Assembly (NCBI GenBank): GCA_024234935.1
Contig: JACKNI010000001.1
Span: 620,001 to 684,000 of the forward strand
Source of the DNA: Chromatiales bacterium
GTDB lineage: Bacteria > Pseudomonadota > Gammaproteobacteria > Steroidobacterales > GCA-2729495
Length of the DNA: 64,000 nt
Direction of reading: 5' to 3'
Shown: positions 44,811 to 52,989 of the stretch, piece by piece
Layout of the letters: every line of letters begins with the position of its first letter
Position numbering within the stretch: the first letter of the stretch is position 1
Made by a program: the position numbers and the translations under genes
Notes under the pieces: model-generated
Databases searched by the model: none
The model's input: the letters and a program-made list of their open reading frames with translations, nothing else
Told to the model about the DNA's origin: nothing

Positions 44811-46024
44811 TGGGCGCATTTGAATATACCGCGGTCGATGCGGCTGGAAAGGAACGCCGGGGCATACTCGAAGGCGATACGGCCCGGCAGGTACGCCAGC
44901 TGCTGCGTGAAAAGCAGCTGCTGCCAATCGAGGTATCAGAGGTCGCGAGACAGGAAGCCTCGCGGCAGAAATCATTCAGCTTCCGCCGAAGCATGTCGGC
45001 GGCCGATCTTGCGCTCATTACCCGGCAACTCGCGACACTCGTGCATTCCTCGCTGCCGCTGGAAGAGGCGCTGCTCGCGGTTTCCGAGCAGACCGAATCA
45101 CCGCGGGTGAAGAGCATCCTGCTCGGCGTCCGCTCACGGGTGATGGAGGGACACACCCTGGCCGATGGATTCGGCGATTTTCCGCAGGCCTTCCCGGAGA
45201 TCTATCGGGCCACCGTTGCGGCAGGTGAGCAGTCCGGACACCTGGATGCCGTGCTCGAGCGGCTTGCCGACTACACGGAGAGCCGGCAGGTGCTGCGACA
45301 GAAGGTGCAGCACGCCATGATCTATCCGGTCGTGCTGTCCTGTCTCGCACTGCTGATTGTCAGCGGCATGCTTGTTTACGTTGTACCCAAGGTCGTGGGC
45401 GTCTTTGCCAATACCGGCCGGGATCTGCCCGGGCTCACGGTCATGCTGATTGCCATCAGCGATTTCCTGCGTCACTACGGTGTCTTGCTGCTGCTGGCGA
45501 TCGTTGCCGCCAGCTTTGGCATACGCCGCGCGTTGCGCCAACCTGGCCCGAGGCGGCGCTTCGATCTGTTGCTGCTGCGCCTGCCGCTGGTCGCCAAGCT
45601 GGTCCGTGGTTCCAACACGGCACGCTTTACCCGCACGCTCAGCATTCTGAGCGGCAGTGGTGTACCGGTACTCGAAGGGCTGCGCATTGCCGCCGAAGTC
45701 GTGACCAGCGTGCCGATGCGCGAGGCCGTTGAAGCGGCTGCCGACAGGGTTCGCGAGGGTGCGCCGATCGGCAAGTCGCTGGCCGTGGCAGGTTATTTCC
45801 CGCCCATCTGTATCCACCTGATCTCCAGTGGCGAAGCCAGCGGCGAACTGGAGATGATGCTGACCCGGGCCGCATTGAACCAGGAACGGGAAATGGACGG
45901 GCTGATAGCCGCCCTGCTCGGGATCCTCGAGCCGGCCCTGATCGTCGGCATGGGCGTGATCGTTCTGGTCATCGTGCTGGCAATCCTGCTGCCGATCTTT
46001 GAACTCAACCAGCTGGTCAGGTGA
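44810..46024 (+). CDS. gspF: Type II secretion inner-membrane platform protein GspF
   Basis: A 404-residue polytopic protein with the two tandem GspF domains (about 70-195 and 270-395) and three TM helices. Recognisable blocks: FEYTAVDAAGKERRG, LALITRQLATLVHSSLPLEE, YPVVLSCLALLIVSGMLVY, LLRLPLVAKLVRGSNTARF and the final EPALIVGMGVIVLVIVLAIL. The start overlaps the gspE stop as TGATG. No gspG-N genes follow; they must lie elsewhere if the system is complete. Confidence 0.96.
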   Translation: MGAFEYTAVDAAGKERRGILEGDTARQVRQLLREKQLLPIEVSEVARQEASRQKSFSFRRSMSAADLALITRQLATLVHSSLPLEEALLAVSEQTESPRVKSILLGVRSRVMEGHTLADGFGDFPQAFPEIYRATVAAGEQSGHLDAVLERLADYTESRQVLRQKVQHAMIYPVVLSCLALLIVSGMLVYVVPKVVGVFANTGRDLPGLTVMLIAISDFLRHYGVLLLLAIVAASFGIRRALRQPGPRRRFDLLLLRLPLVAKLVRGSNTARFTRTLSILSGSGVPVLEGLRIAAEVVTSVPMREAVEAAADRVREGAPIGKSLAVAGYFPPICIHLISSGEASGELEMMLTRAALNQEREMDGLIAALLGILEPALIVGMGVIVLVIVLAILLPIFELNQLVR

Positions 46025-46149
46025 CGGCGGTTTAGCGGCTGCTGCGAACCGGCAGCGGTATCAGTTCACAAATCAGGGAAACTGCTATTGCCAGACCGCA
46101 GTTGCGTCATTATAAAAACGGCGTGCGCTTTGAACATAAGGAAGTTCGC

Positions 46150-46470
46150 ATGGGCCGCAAAGCTGTCGTGCAGAAAGTGCCGGAAAAGGTTTTCCCCAAA
46201 GAGCCGCCACCGGAGACTGTGGACGAACTGGATGAGCTCGAAGCCGACGCTGATGCCGGAGATTCGGACGACACTCTCATCGGCGACAACATCGGTGAGC
46301 CTTCGGTGGAGATCAATGTGGAAGGCCTCATTGCCGAGCTGGAAGCAGAGTCCCGCTTCGTGAGCAAGCCCGACATGATTTCTGCCCGGCGCAAACTCGA
46401 GGACTTTCTCGAGCGCCGTCGCGTGGCACGGGAAATCGAGGACTTCGACGATTTCAAGGTCGTCGATTAG
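46150..46470 (+). CDS. Small acidic protein, unknown function
   Basis: A 106-residue, very acidic cytoplasmic protein. A basic N-terminus (MGRKAVVQKVPEKVFPKE) is followed by a Asp/Glu-rich middle (ETVDELDELEADADAGDSDD) and a helical C-terminus (ARRKLEDFLERRRVAREIED). AAGGAAG precedes the ATG at 46150; an in-frame upstream ATG at 46102 adds 16 residues and has no RBS. It lies between gspF and dnaE2. I do not recognise the family. The C-terminal helix recalls small regulatory proteins that bind a larger partner. Confidence 0.72.
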   Translation: MGRKAVVQKVPEKVFPKEPPPETVDELDELEADADAGDSDDTLIGDNIGEPSVEINVEGLIAELEAESRFVSKPDMISARRKLEDFLERRRVAREIEDFDDFKVVD

Positions 46471-46494
46471 CCGCGGACCGGCGGGCTTTCTGCG

Positions 46495-49400
46495 TCAGGC
46501 GAAATCGCGACTGTGGACGGTCAGGGTACCGAGCGCAGCGCTGCGATCCTCGGCCCGGGATACGATGACATGCAACACATCGCCCTGACGCTGTATCCGC
46601 CCCCGGACAGCCAGCAGGCGTGAACCGAGCAGAGCCCGGCGTTGCCGTTCTGCAACCTGCGGCCAGACGATCAGATTCACATAGCCGGTTTCATCTTCCA
46701 GCGTTACAAAAATCACGCCACCGGCACTGCCAGGTCTCTGGCGTGTGATCACCAGACCGGCAATCCGTACCGGATCATGCTCCGTCATGTCACGGAGATC
46801 TTCGGCTGTCACAAAGCCCTGTCGCTGCAGCTCGCTGCGCAGCAGGGCCAACGGATGACGGCCGAGGCTGAGTCCCATGCTTGCATAGTCTCCGCTGATG
46901 TCCTCCGCCTCGGTCGGCGGCCGCAACAGGGGAATCCCCTCTGCCACTCCCGACACGGGAAACAAGGGCAGCATGGGCTCCGCACCGGCCACTTCCCAGC
47001 GCGCCCGGTAACGGTGACCGGCAATGCCTGCCAGTGCTCCGGCTGCAGCCAGGGCGCCGAGTTCATGCTGCTGCAGGCTGCTCCGCACCTGCAGGTCCTC
47101 TACGTCGGCAAAGGCCTGCTGCCCGCGCGCCTCCAGCAGGCGCGCAGCGGCATCCCGGCTCAACCCGCCGGTCAGACGCAGCCCGAGGCGCAATGCCGGC
47201 TGACCGGCTGACCGGCCCTCCAGCGTGCAATCCCACTGACTGCTATTCACATCCACCGGCCGGACCTCGATACCGCTGCGCCGGGCATTCCGGACCAGTT
47301 GTGCCGGCGCATAGAACCCCATCGGCTGGCTGTTCAGCAGTGCGCAGCTGAATGCAGCCGGTTCGTGCGCCTTGAGCCAGGCAGATACATAAACCAGCAG
47401 GGCAAAACTTGCCGCGTGTGACTCGGGAAAACCATACTCGCCGAAACCGCGGATCTGTTTGCAGATCTGCTGTGCAAATTCCGGCGTGTAATGCCGCTCA
47501 CGCATGCCGGCAATGAGCCGTTCCTCGAAAGACTCCAGACCACCCCGCCGTTGCCAGGTTGCCATCGCGCGACGCAACTGGTCGGCTTCGCCGGGCGTAA
47601 AGCCCGCTGCGACGACCGCCAGCTGCATGACCTGCTCCTGGAAGATGGGCACACCGAGCGTCCGCTCCAGCACCTGCCGGACCTCAGGTCCGGGATAGCT
47701 GACCGGTTCTTCACCATTCCGCCGGCGCAGATAGGGATGAACCATATCGCCCTGGATCGGCCCGGGACGCACCAAAGCCACTTCGATCACCAGATCGTAG
47801 TAACAGCGCGGCCGGAGCCGCGGCAGCATCGCCATCTGGGCCCGCGACTCGATCTGGAACACGCCCATCGTGTCGGCGCGACAGAGCATCGCGTAGACCG
47901 CCGGATCTTCAGCCGGCACTGTGCGCAGACTGAGTTCCCGACCGGAATAGTCCCGGATCAGCGCAAAGCTCCGCCGGATCGCCGAAAGCATGCCCAGAGC
48001 GAGGATATCCACCTTGAGCAGGCCGAGTTCGTCGAGGTCATTCTTGTCCCACTGAATAACCGTACGCCCGGCCATGGCTGCATTTTCGACGGGTACGAGT
48101 CTCGACAGCGGCTCGCCGGAAATCACGAAGCCGCCGACATGCTGGGAAAGATGACGTGGAAAGCCTTGCAGCTCCGCGACCAGGCTGATGAGCCGATGCA
48201 TGACCGGGCTGGCCGGGTCCAGCCCTGCCTCGACAAACCGTTCCGGCTGTACGGCATGACCATCCCACCACTGTACGGAGCGGGCGATTTTTCCGGCCTG
48301 TCCAGCCGACAGCCCCAACGCACGACCTACATCACGGATCGCACTGCGCGGCGAGTAGCTGATCACCGTCGCCGTCAGCGCTGCCCGGTCGCGACCATAT
48401 TTGGCATATATGTACTGGATGACTTCTTCGCGTCGCTCATGCTCGAAATCCACGTCTATATCCGGCGGTTCATTCCGCTCACGGGAAATGAATCGCTCGA
48501 AGAGCATCGACATGCGGGCCGGATCGACTGCCGTGATGCCCAGACAGAAACACACAGCGGAGTTCGCTGCCGACCCGCGCCCCTGGCAGAGGATGCCGCG
48601 ACCGCGTGCGAAGCGCACGATGTCGTCGACGGTCAGGAAATAGGCTTCGTAACGGAGTTCCGTGATCAGTTTCAGTTCATGCTTCACGAGCTGCATGACC
48701 TGTTCGGATACCCCGCCCGGCCAGCGTTCCTGCAGTCCTGCCATCACGCGTGAATGCAGATAGCTGGCAGGCGTGTGGCCTGCCGGCACCAGTTCCTGCG
48801 GATACTGGTAACGCAGCTCATCCAGGGAAAAACTGCAGCGACGGGCAATCTCCAGCGTATTGCCCAGCAGCTCTGCCGGATAGATCCGTGCAAGCGCGGC
48901 ACGGCTGCGCAGATGCCGTTCGCCATTCTGATAAAGGATGTGACTGCCGCTGCCCAGCGGCTGCCTGTTGCGAATTGCAGTGAGCGTGTCCTGCAACGCA
49001 CGCCGGCCGCGCACGTGCATATGCACATCGCCGGCAGCAACCGCAGGTATGCCGGCAACGGCGGCCAGTTCAGCCAGCTGCCGGGCACGGCGATGATCGT
49101 CATCGCCGGCATGCAGTTCGACCGCCAGCCAGACGCGCCCTGCAAAGTGCTGCTTCAGCCAGAGGGCATCAGCCAGTTGCGGATCTGCAGCAGGCACCCA
49201 CAGCACGCAGCAGGCTGTACCGAGTGCTTCCAGCTCGGAACGCGACAGATGGTAACTGCCCTTTACGGCAGCCCGGCGACCGCGCGTGATCAGCGCACAG
49301 AGCGCCGCATAGTCCTCGCGGTCAGTGACCAACAGGACGAGGTGCAGGCCATCGGCCAGTCGCAACTCGCTGCCGATGATGAGCTGTATCGCATGCCGGC

Positions 49401-49596
49401 GGGCGGCGACATGGGCGCGGACGATACCGGCGACGGAACATTCATCAGTCAGCGCCAGCGCTGTGTAACCCAGTGCAGCGGCCTGCGCCACGAGTTCAGC
49501 CGGATGCGATGCCCCGCGCAGAAAACTGTAGTTGCTGATGCAATGCAGTTCTGCGTATGCCGGGAGGCCAGCATTGCTGTCAGCCGAAGATGCCAT
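46495..49596 (-). CDS. dnaE2: Error-prone DNA polymerase DnaE2 (ImuC)
   Basis: A 1033-residue C-family polymerase of the translesion/SOS mutagenesis branch. It opens with the PHP domain (AELHCISNYSFLRGASHPAE, LTDECSVAGIVRA), then the palm with PDIDVDFEHER near 377-387 (catalytic Asp), and ends with the OB domain (GPVRIAGLVITRQRPGSAGG-like text, LEDETGYVNLIVWPQV). The length and N-terminal sequence fit DnaE2 rather than the replicative DnaE. Its start overlaps the imuB stop by 17 bp; it is the last gene of lexA-imuA-imuB-dnaE2 and so is very likely under LexA control. Confidence 0.95.
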   Translation of the reverse strand: MASSADSNAGLPAYAELHCISNYSFLRGASHPAELVAQAAALGYTALALTDECSVAGIVRAHVAARRHAIQLIIGSELRLADGLHLVLLVTDREDYAALCALITRGRRAAVKGSYHLSRSELEALGTACCVLWVPAADPQLADALWLKQHFAGRVWLAVELHAGDDDHRRARQLAELAAVAGIPAVAAGDVHMHVRGRRALQDTLTAIRNRQPLGSGSHILYQNGERHLRSRAALARIYPAELLGNTLEIARRCSFSLDELRYQYPQELVPAGHTPASYLHSRVMAGLQERWPGGVSEQVMQLVKHELKLITELRYEAYFLTVDDIVRFARGRGILCQGRGSAANSAVCFCLGITAVDPARMSMLFERFISRERNEPPDIDVDFEHERREEVIQYIYAKYGRDRAALTATVISYSPRSAIRDVGRALGLSAGQAGKIARSVQWWDGHAVQPERFVEAGLDPASPVMHRLISLVAELQGFPRHLSQHVGGFVISGEPLSRLVPVENAAMAGRTVIQWDKNDLDELGLLKVDILALGMLSAIRRSFALIRDYSGRELSLRTVPAEDPAVYAMLCRADTMGVFQIESRAQMAMLPRLRPRCYYDLVIEVALVRPGPIQGDMVHPYLRRRNGEEPVSYPGPEVRQVLERTLGVPIFQEQVMQLAVVAAGFTPGEADQLRRAMATWQRRGGLESFEERLIAGMRERHYTPEFAQQICKQIRGFGEYGFPESHAASFALLVYVSAWLKAHEPAAFSCALLNSQPMGFYAPAQLVRNARRSGIEVRPVDVNSSQWDCTLEGRSAGQPALRLGLRLTGGLSRDAAARLLEARGQQAFADVEDLQVRSSLQQHELGALAAAGALAGIAGHRYRARWEVAGAEPMLPLFPVSGVAEGIPLLRPPTEAEDISGDYASMGLSLGRHPLALLRSELQRQGFVTAEDLRDMTEHDPVRIAGLVITRQRPGSAGGVIFVTLEDETGYVNLIVWPQVAERQRRALLGSRLLAVRGRIQRQGDVLHVIVSRAEDRSAALGTLTVHSRDFA

Positions 49597-50857
49597 GCAG
49601 ATACCAGTTCGCTACGCTGCGCAGATCCTGGTAGACCCACAAGCGCGCACCACGGCGATTGCGCGCGACGTAGTAATCACGACGTATATCGTCTCCGTCC
49701 CACCAGCCGGTTTCTATGCGTTCCGGACCACGCTCCAGGCAGAGCGCTCCGTCATGTACCGGCTGTCCGGCAGCCCGTTGCAATAGCTGTGGCGCTGGCA
49801 GTATCCACACCGGTCTGCGGCCCAGGAGCCGTCGCGATACTTTCCGGTTCGTGCCCAGCGGATCGCTGACGGGGCGCCAGGCCCGCTCAGGGCGATATTC
49901 ATCAACCAGCGCGAGTCCCCGCACTGCATGCTGACCAAGCCGGGCGCGCAATCTCTCCAGCAGACCGGACAGGTCGCTGTCAGCCTGCAGTTCGCGACCG
50001 AGCAGATCGCTGCCGGTTGCTTCCTGGCCTGTCGATAACCTGGCCTTTAGCGTCAGCAGCGTGACCGGTGCGGGCAATACGAGAGCCTCCAGGCGCAGAC
50101 GCAGCACTTCGGTGAATGCAGCGGCGCTTGCGGCAGGCCTGCACAGGCGGATATGCAGCTCTGTATCGCTGCCATCCGGATGCCGGAGATGACACTGCAA
50201 TGTATCTGTGCTCGCCTGTCGTGATTTCAGGCGCTCGCCGAGCCGGGACAGAAGCCGCTGAAAGCCTGCCAGCAAGGCATCGACGCATGTCGTCTCAACG
50301 GGCAATTCCAGCGTATCGACAAAATGTTCCGGCACGACATGCGGTCGCCGCAACTCGGGACTGCGTCCGAAACCCTGATCCAGTTCATGCAGTCTTGCCG
50401 GGCCCAACCTGCGTGCAAACCCCTGTCTCGGCAGCCGCGCACACTCACCCAGCGTCCTGATGCCCATCTGGGCCAGCATCTTCATTGTGGCAGCCGGCCA
50501 GGCCAGATGCTCCACGGAGACCGGCAACAACCGGTGACGCAGTTCATCCCGGGTCAGCAACGTACATTCAATGCCCGCACGGGCCAGCCACAGCGATCCA
50601 CGTACGGTCGGCGTGCAGCTGATGACCGGTTCATGACCGCGCGCGTGCAATCCCTGCTGCAACAGGGTCCGTATCCTTTCCGGACCACCAAACAGTTGCA
50701 GGCTGCCACGGATTTCCAGCAGCAGCGCCTGGTCTTCCTCGATGCTCACGACGGGTGTAAACCCTGCAGCCCAGCCAGCCAGCTGCTCCATCGTGACGGC
50801 TTCCAGCGGCCCGGCCGGCAGCCAGGCGCACAACCAGAGTGGCGATAAAGAACTCAT
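49580..50857 (-). CDS. imuB: Inactive Y-family polymerase ImuB (mutasome hub)
   Basis: A 425-residue Y-family protein that acts as the hub of the mutasome, joining DnaE2, ImuA and the beta clamp. The N-terminus reads LWLCAWLPAGPLEAV where active Y polymerases carry a catalytic Asp pattern, in keeping with the loss of activity in ImuB. Later blocks fit the family: GSLQLFGGPERIRTLLQQ, GIRTLGECARLPRQGFARRL, GFGRSPELRRPHVVPEHF and PERAWRPVSDPLG. The ATG at 50857 overlaps the imuA stop as ATGA; a longer reading frame inside imuA is out of context. Confidence 0.95.
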   Translation of the reverse strand: MSSLSPLWLCAWLPAGPLEAVTMEQLAGWAAGFTPVVSIEEDQALLLEIRGSLQLFGGPERIRTLLQQGLHARGHEPVISCTPTVRGSLWLARAGIECTLLTRDELRHRLLPVSVEHLAWPAATMKMLAQMGIRTLGECARLPRQGFARRLGPARLHELDQGFGRSPELRRPHVVPEHFVDTLELPVETTCVDALLAGFQRLLSRLGERLKSRQASTDTLQCHLRHPDGSDTELHIRLCRPAASAAAFTEVLRLRLEALVLPAPVTLLTLKARLSTGQEATGSDLLGRELQADSDLSGLLERLRARLGQHAVRGLALVDEYRPERAWRPVSDPLGTNRKVSRRLLGRRPVWILPAPQLLQRAAGQPVHDGALCLERGPERIETGWWDGDDIRRDYYVARNRRGARLWVYQDLRSVANWYLHGIFG

Positions 50858-51495
50858 GGCAAGCTGACCCTGACGGTGCCCGCAGCACGCAGGCGGTTCT
50901 TGAATATCTCCACGCACACAGCAGCCTGTATACCGGGCTCCAAATGCAGCTGCAGGCGCAACATGGCTGGCGAACGTTCGCGACGAAAGCGTGCCGCCCT
51001 TATCAGTACAGACCAGACCGGCCGCTTGCCTGCCAGCAGATGCAGTCTTTGCAGGGCAACCCGGCCAGCCGTACCAGTCCAGGCGATGATGCCAGCGCAG
51101 GCGCCCGACCTGAGCGCTGCTTCCATCGCCCACAGGGCATCTGCAGCTTGCCGTACATCGATCACCAGCACCCTGGAGAGCGCGAGACCCTGCCAGCAGA
51201 GCCCCGGCGCATAGGGAATCCACGGGGGCGCAATCAGCATGACCCATGCCGGATCCACCGTGGCATCTCCACAGGTGAGGCGGGTCAGCACCGGACTGAG
51301 CAGACCGAGTTCAGCCGAAGCGCCAGCCTCTATCAGCAGTTCGGTCAAACCCCCGGTCGGCCAACCACCGCCCAGCATTGCATCGAGTTCCGGAAACCCG
51401 CTGGGCAAAGATGGAAAAGCGCTGACGCCAGGTGCATGCGGACCCTCTGCGGCAGATTCAGACCAGCGCGCAACACCAGGAATATCGATGGGCAC
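50854..51495 (-). CDS. imuA: Mutasome protein ImuA
   Basis: A 213-residue RecA-like/SulA-like protein of the ImuA-ImuB-DnaE2 mutasome. Recognisable text: GFPELDAMLGGGWPTGGLTELL (the phosphate loop region is degenerate), then LIAPPWIPYAPGLCWQGL, DALWAMEAALRSGACAGIIAW and RRERSPAMLRLQLHLEPG. It starts at GTG 51495, 6 bp after the lexA stop, and is translationally coupled to imuB. Its cellular role is to interact with RecA and ImuB to promote lesion bypass. Confidence 0.93.
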   Translation of the reverse strand: MPIDIPGVARWSESAAEGPHAPGVSAFPSLPSGFPELDAMLGGGWPTGGLTELLIEAGASAELGLLSPVLTRLTCGDATVDPAWVMLIAPPWIPYAPGLCWQGLALSRVLVIDVRQAADALWAMEAALRSGACAGIIAWTGTAGRVALQRLHLLAGKRPVWSVLIRAARFRRERSPAMLRLQLHLEPGIQAAVCVEIFKNRLRAAGTVRVSLP

Positions 51496-51501
51496 GGAAC
51501 T

Positions 51502-52119
51502 TCACTCTGTGGTCGACATTCCGTTGCGGATAACGCCGACGACCACGCCCTCGATGATCAGATGCTGAACGTTGAGATCGACCTTGATGGTTTCGTAGTC
51601 CGGATTCTGCGGCAGCAGGTATACCGTTTTGCCGGTCTGACGATAGCGCTTGACAGTCACCTCTTCATCCATCCGCGCCACCACGATCTGGCCATTACGC
51701 ACATCAGGCTGACGACATACGGCAACCAGGTCGCCATCCAGGATGCCGGCATCGCGCATGCTCATGCCATGCACGCGCAGCAGGTAGTGTGGACGCGGAT
51801 TGAACAGAGCCATATCCAGCTGGTAGCGAGCCTCGACATGCTCACTGGCCAGCATCGGCTGACCAGCCGCTACCCGACCAATCAGCGGCAAGCCTGCCTC
51901 ATGGTCTGTATCCAGTAATTGAATCCCGCGCGAGGCACCCGGAATCAGGCTGATGACCCCCTTGCGCTGCAAGGCGCGCAGATGCTCTTCAGCAGCATTG
52001 ACGGAACGGAACCCCAGTTTCCGGGCAATCTCGGCACGCGTGGGAGGCATCCCGGTTTCAGCCACAAATGACTGAATAAAATCGAGAATTTCTGACTGGC
52101 GGGCGGTGAGCTCGCGCAT
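51502..52119 (-). CDS. lexA: LexA repressor
   Basis: A 205-residue SOS repressor. The N-terminal winged helix-turn-helix (MPPTRAEIARKLGFRS) binds SOS boxes. The C-terminal latent peptidase has the Ala85-Gly86 self-cleavage site (RVAAGQPM), Ser120 in HGMSM and Lys157 in VTVKRYR; RecA* triggers autocleavage. Two SOS boxes lie directly upstream, so it represses itself and the linked imuA-imuB-dnaE2 genes, which follow after 6 bp. Whether a second lexA exists elsewhere cannot be seen here. Confidence 0.97.
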   Translation of the reverse strand: MRELTARQSEILDFIQSFVAETGMPPTRAEIARKLGFRSVNAAEEHLRALQRKGVISLIPGASRGIQLLDTDHEAGLPLIGRVAAGQPMLASEHVEARYQLDMALFNPRPHYLLRVHGMSMRDAGILDGDLVAVCRQPDVRNGQIVVARMDEEVTVKRYRQTGKTVYLLPQNPDYETIKVDLNVQHLIIEGVVVGVIRNGMSTTE

Positions 52120-52127
52120 GGCTATAC

Positions 52128-52143
52128 CTGTATATATGAACAG
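52128..52143 (-). promoter_or_regulatory. SOS (LexA) box 1 upstream of lexA
   Basis: CTGTATATATGAACAG: exact CTG-N10-CAG form with an AT-rich centre, 9 bp before the lexA start codon. It matches the gammaproteobacterial LexA operator, with conserved CTGT and ACAG ends. Confidence 0.92.
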
Positions 52144-52145
52144 TA

Positions 52146-52161
52146 CTGGGATTATATACAG
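52146..52161 (-). promoter_or_regulatory. SOS (LexA) box 2 upstream of lexA
   Basis: CTGGGATTATATACAG: a second CTG-N10-CAG site, 18 bp from box 1 start to start, so two dimers could bind on nearly the same helix face. The left end (CTGG) departs from CTGT, so it is likely the weaker site. Two operators also precede lexA in E. coli. Confidence 0.8.
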
Positions 52162-52230
52162 AGATTTTCGGCAGGCAACAGCCGACCCGCAGAGTCCTGT
52201 TGCGACTATGGTCAGAAAGCGTCATTTACC

Positions 52231-52263
52231 CCCCTCCATCACCTTCGGGGGTGAGGGTTGGGG
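52231..52263. repeat. GC-rich imperfect hairpin between lexA and the lpp-like gene
   Basis: The run folds as CCCC, CC and TCACC pairing with GGTGA, GG and GGGG, with a 6-nt loop (TTCGGG) and small bulges. There is no T-run after it on either strand, so it is not an obvious terminator. It resembles a REP-type palindrome; no second copy was seen in this window. Confidence 0.35.
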
Positions 52264-52410
52264 ATGAAAATCCATCACGCAAAGTTCAGCAGAATTCCTG
52301 TATCAGGACTGTACACACTCAATCACACCCCAGCGCAATCAAGCGATATTGCGGCCACGAAAACCTGCCACGCTTCAACGTCGGTATCCGGTCGCTTGTT
52401 TCTGATTTGT

Positions 52411-52439
52411 TTGCGAATTAATCCGGCTTCGTTCATTAT
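52411..52439 (+). promoter_or_regulatory. Predicted sigma70 promoter of the lpp-like gene
   Basis: TTGCGA at 52411-52416 and CATTAT at 52434-52439 with a 17-bp spacer, about 105 bp before the lipoprotein ATG. Each hexamer matches four of six consensus bases. The surrounding DNA is more AT-rich than the flanking genes, as expected for a strong promoter of an abundant lipoprotein. Transcription would start near 52446. Confidence 0.4.
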
Positions 52440-52543
52440 TGCCGTGCACGAGGGTCCGCTATACGGCGGGTTTACTGCCTCTCGGCGACTATCGTCTTTC
52501 CGGGTGTGTATCCATTCAATCTGCTGTTTGAGGAACTAATATT

Positions 52544-52849
52544 ATGAAAATGAAATCCGCTTTTCAGGGTAGCGTTCTGGCCATCGCGATGGTCGTTGCT
52601 GCTGGCTGCGCTTCATCGTCCAGCATCGACGCGCTCTCTGCCCGCCTTGATCGCGTTGCCGCCGATGCCAAGTCTGCTTCCGATGCAGCTGCCTCAGCCA
52701 ACTCCGCTGCTGCCGATGCCAAGAAGACTGCTTCCGGTGCACAGAGCACTGCCAACCAGGCTCTGAACGCTGCCAACCAGTCGCAGTCCTGCTGTGACGC
52801 CACCAACGAAAAGATCGACCGCATGTTCAAGCGGAGCCAGGCCAAGTAA
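52544..52849 (+). CDS. Braun/OprI-like alanine-zipper outer-membrane lipoprotein
   Basis: A 101-residue lipoprotein. The type II signal ends at the lipobox AAGC (C22). The mature part is an Ala-rich heptad coiled coil (LDRVAADAKSASDAAASAN and onward), then a tail NEKIDRMFKRSQAK like that of Pseudomonas OprI, ending in Lys. In Lpp and OprI the C-terminal Lys is linked to peptidoglycan by L,D-transpeptidases, tethering the outer membrane. Two adjacent Cys (83, 84) before the tail are unusual. GAGGAA lies 9 bp before the ATG and a strong terminator follows. A candidate L,D-transpeptidase is 1.4 kb away. Confidence 0.88.
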   Translation: MKMKSAFQGSVLAIAMVVAAGCASSSSIDALSARLDRVAADAKSASDAAASANSAAADAKKTASGAQSTANQALNAANQSQSCCDATNEKIDRMFKRSQAK

Positions 52850-52898
52850 TACTGGCCACTCTCCGTTTGGGCTTCTGTTGATGAAGCCCGATCAGGAA

Positions 52899-52930
52899 AA
52901 AGCCGCAGCAGATGCTGCGGCTTTTTTTTC
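52899..52930 (+). terminator. Rho-independent terminator of the lpp-like gene
   Basis: Stem AAAGCCGCAGC / GCTGCGGCTTT with loop AGAT, followed by a run of eight T. It begins 50 bp after the stop codon and separates this gene from the convergent gene that ends at 52990. Confidence 0.93.
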
Positions 52931-52989
52931 ACGAAATGCTTGTGATCAACATGTCGGCTGATCTGCATGCCCATGTCAGCAAAGACGCA

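Noticed and set aside
47491..48753. A 420-codon plus-strand frame inside dnaE2.
   Set aside because: It mirrors the polymerase coding strand and has no start signal.
52258..52539. A 93-residue plus-strand frame in the lexA-lpp gap.
   Set aside because: It crosses the predicted lpp promoter and has codon use unlike neighbours; the region reads better as regulatory DNA.
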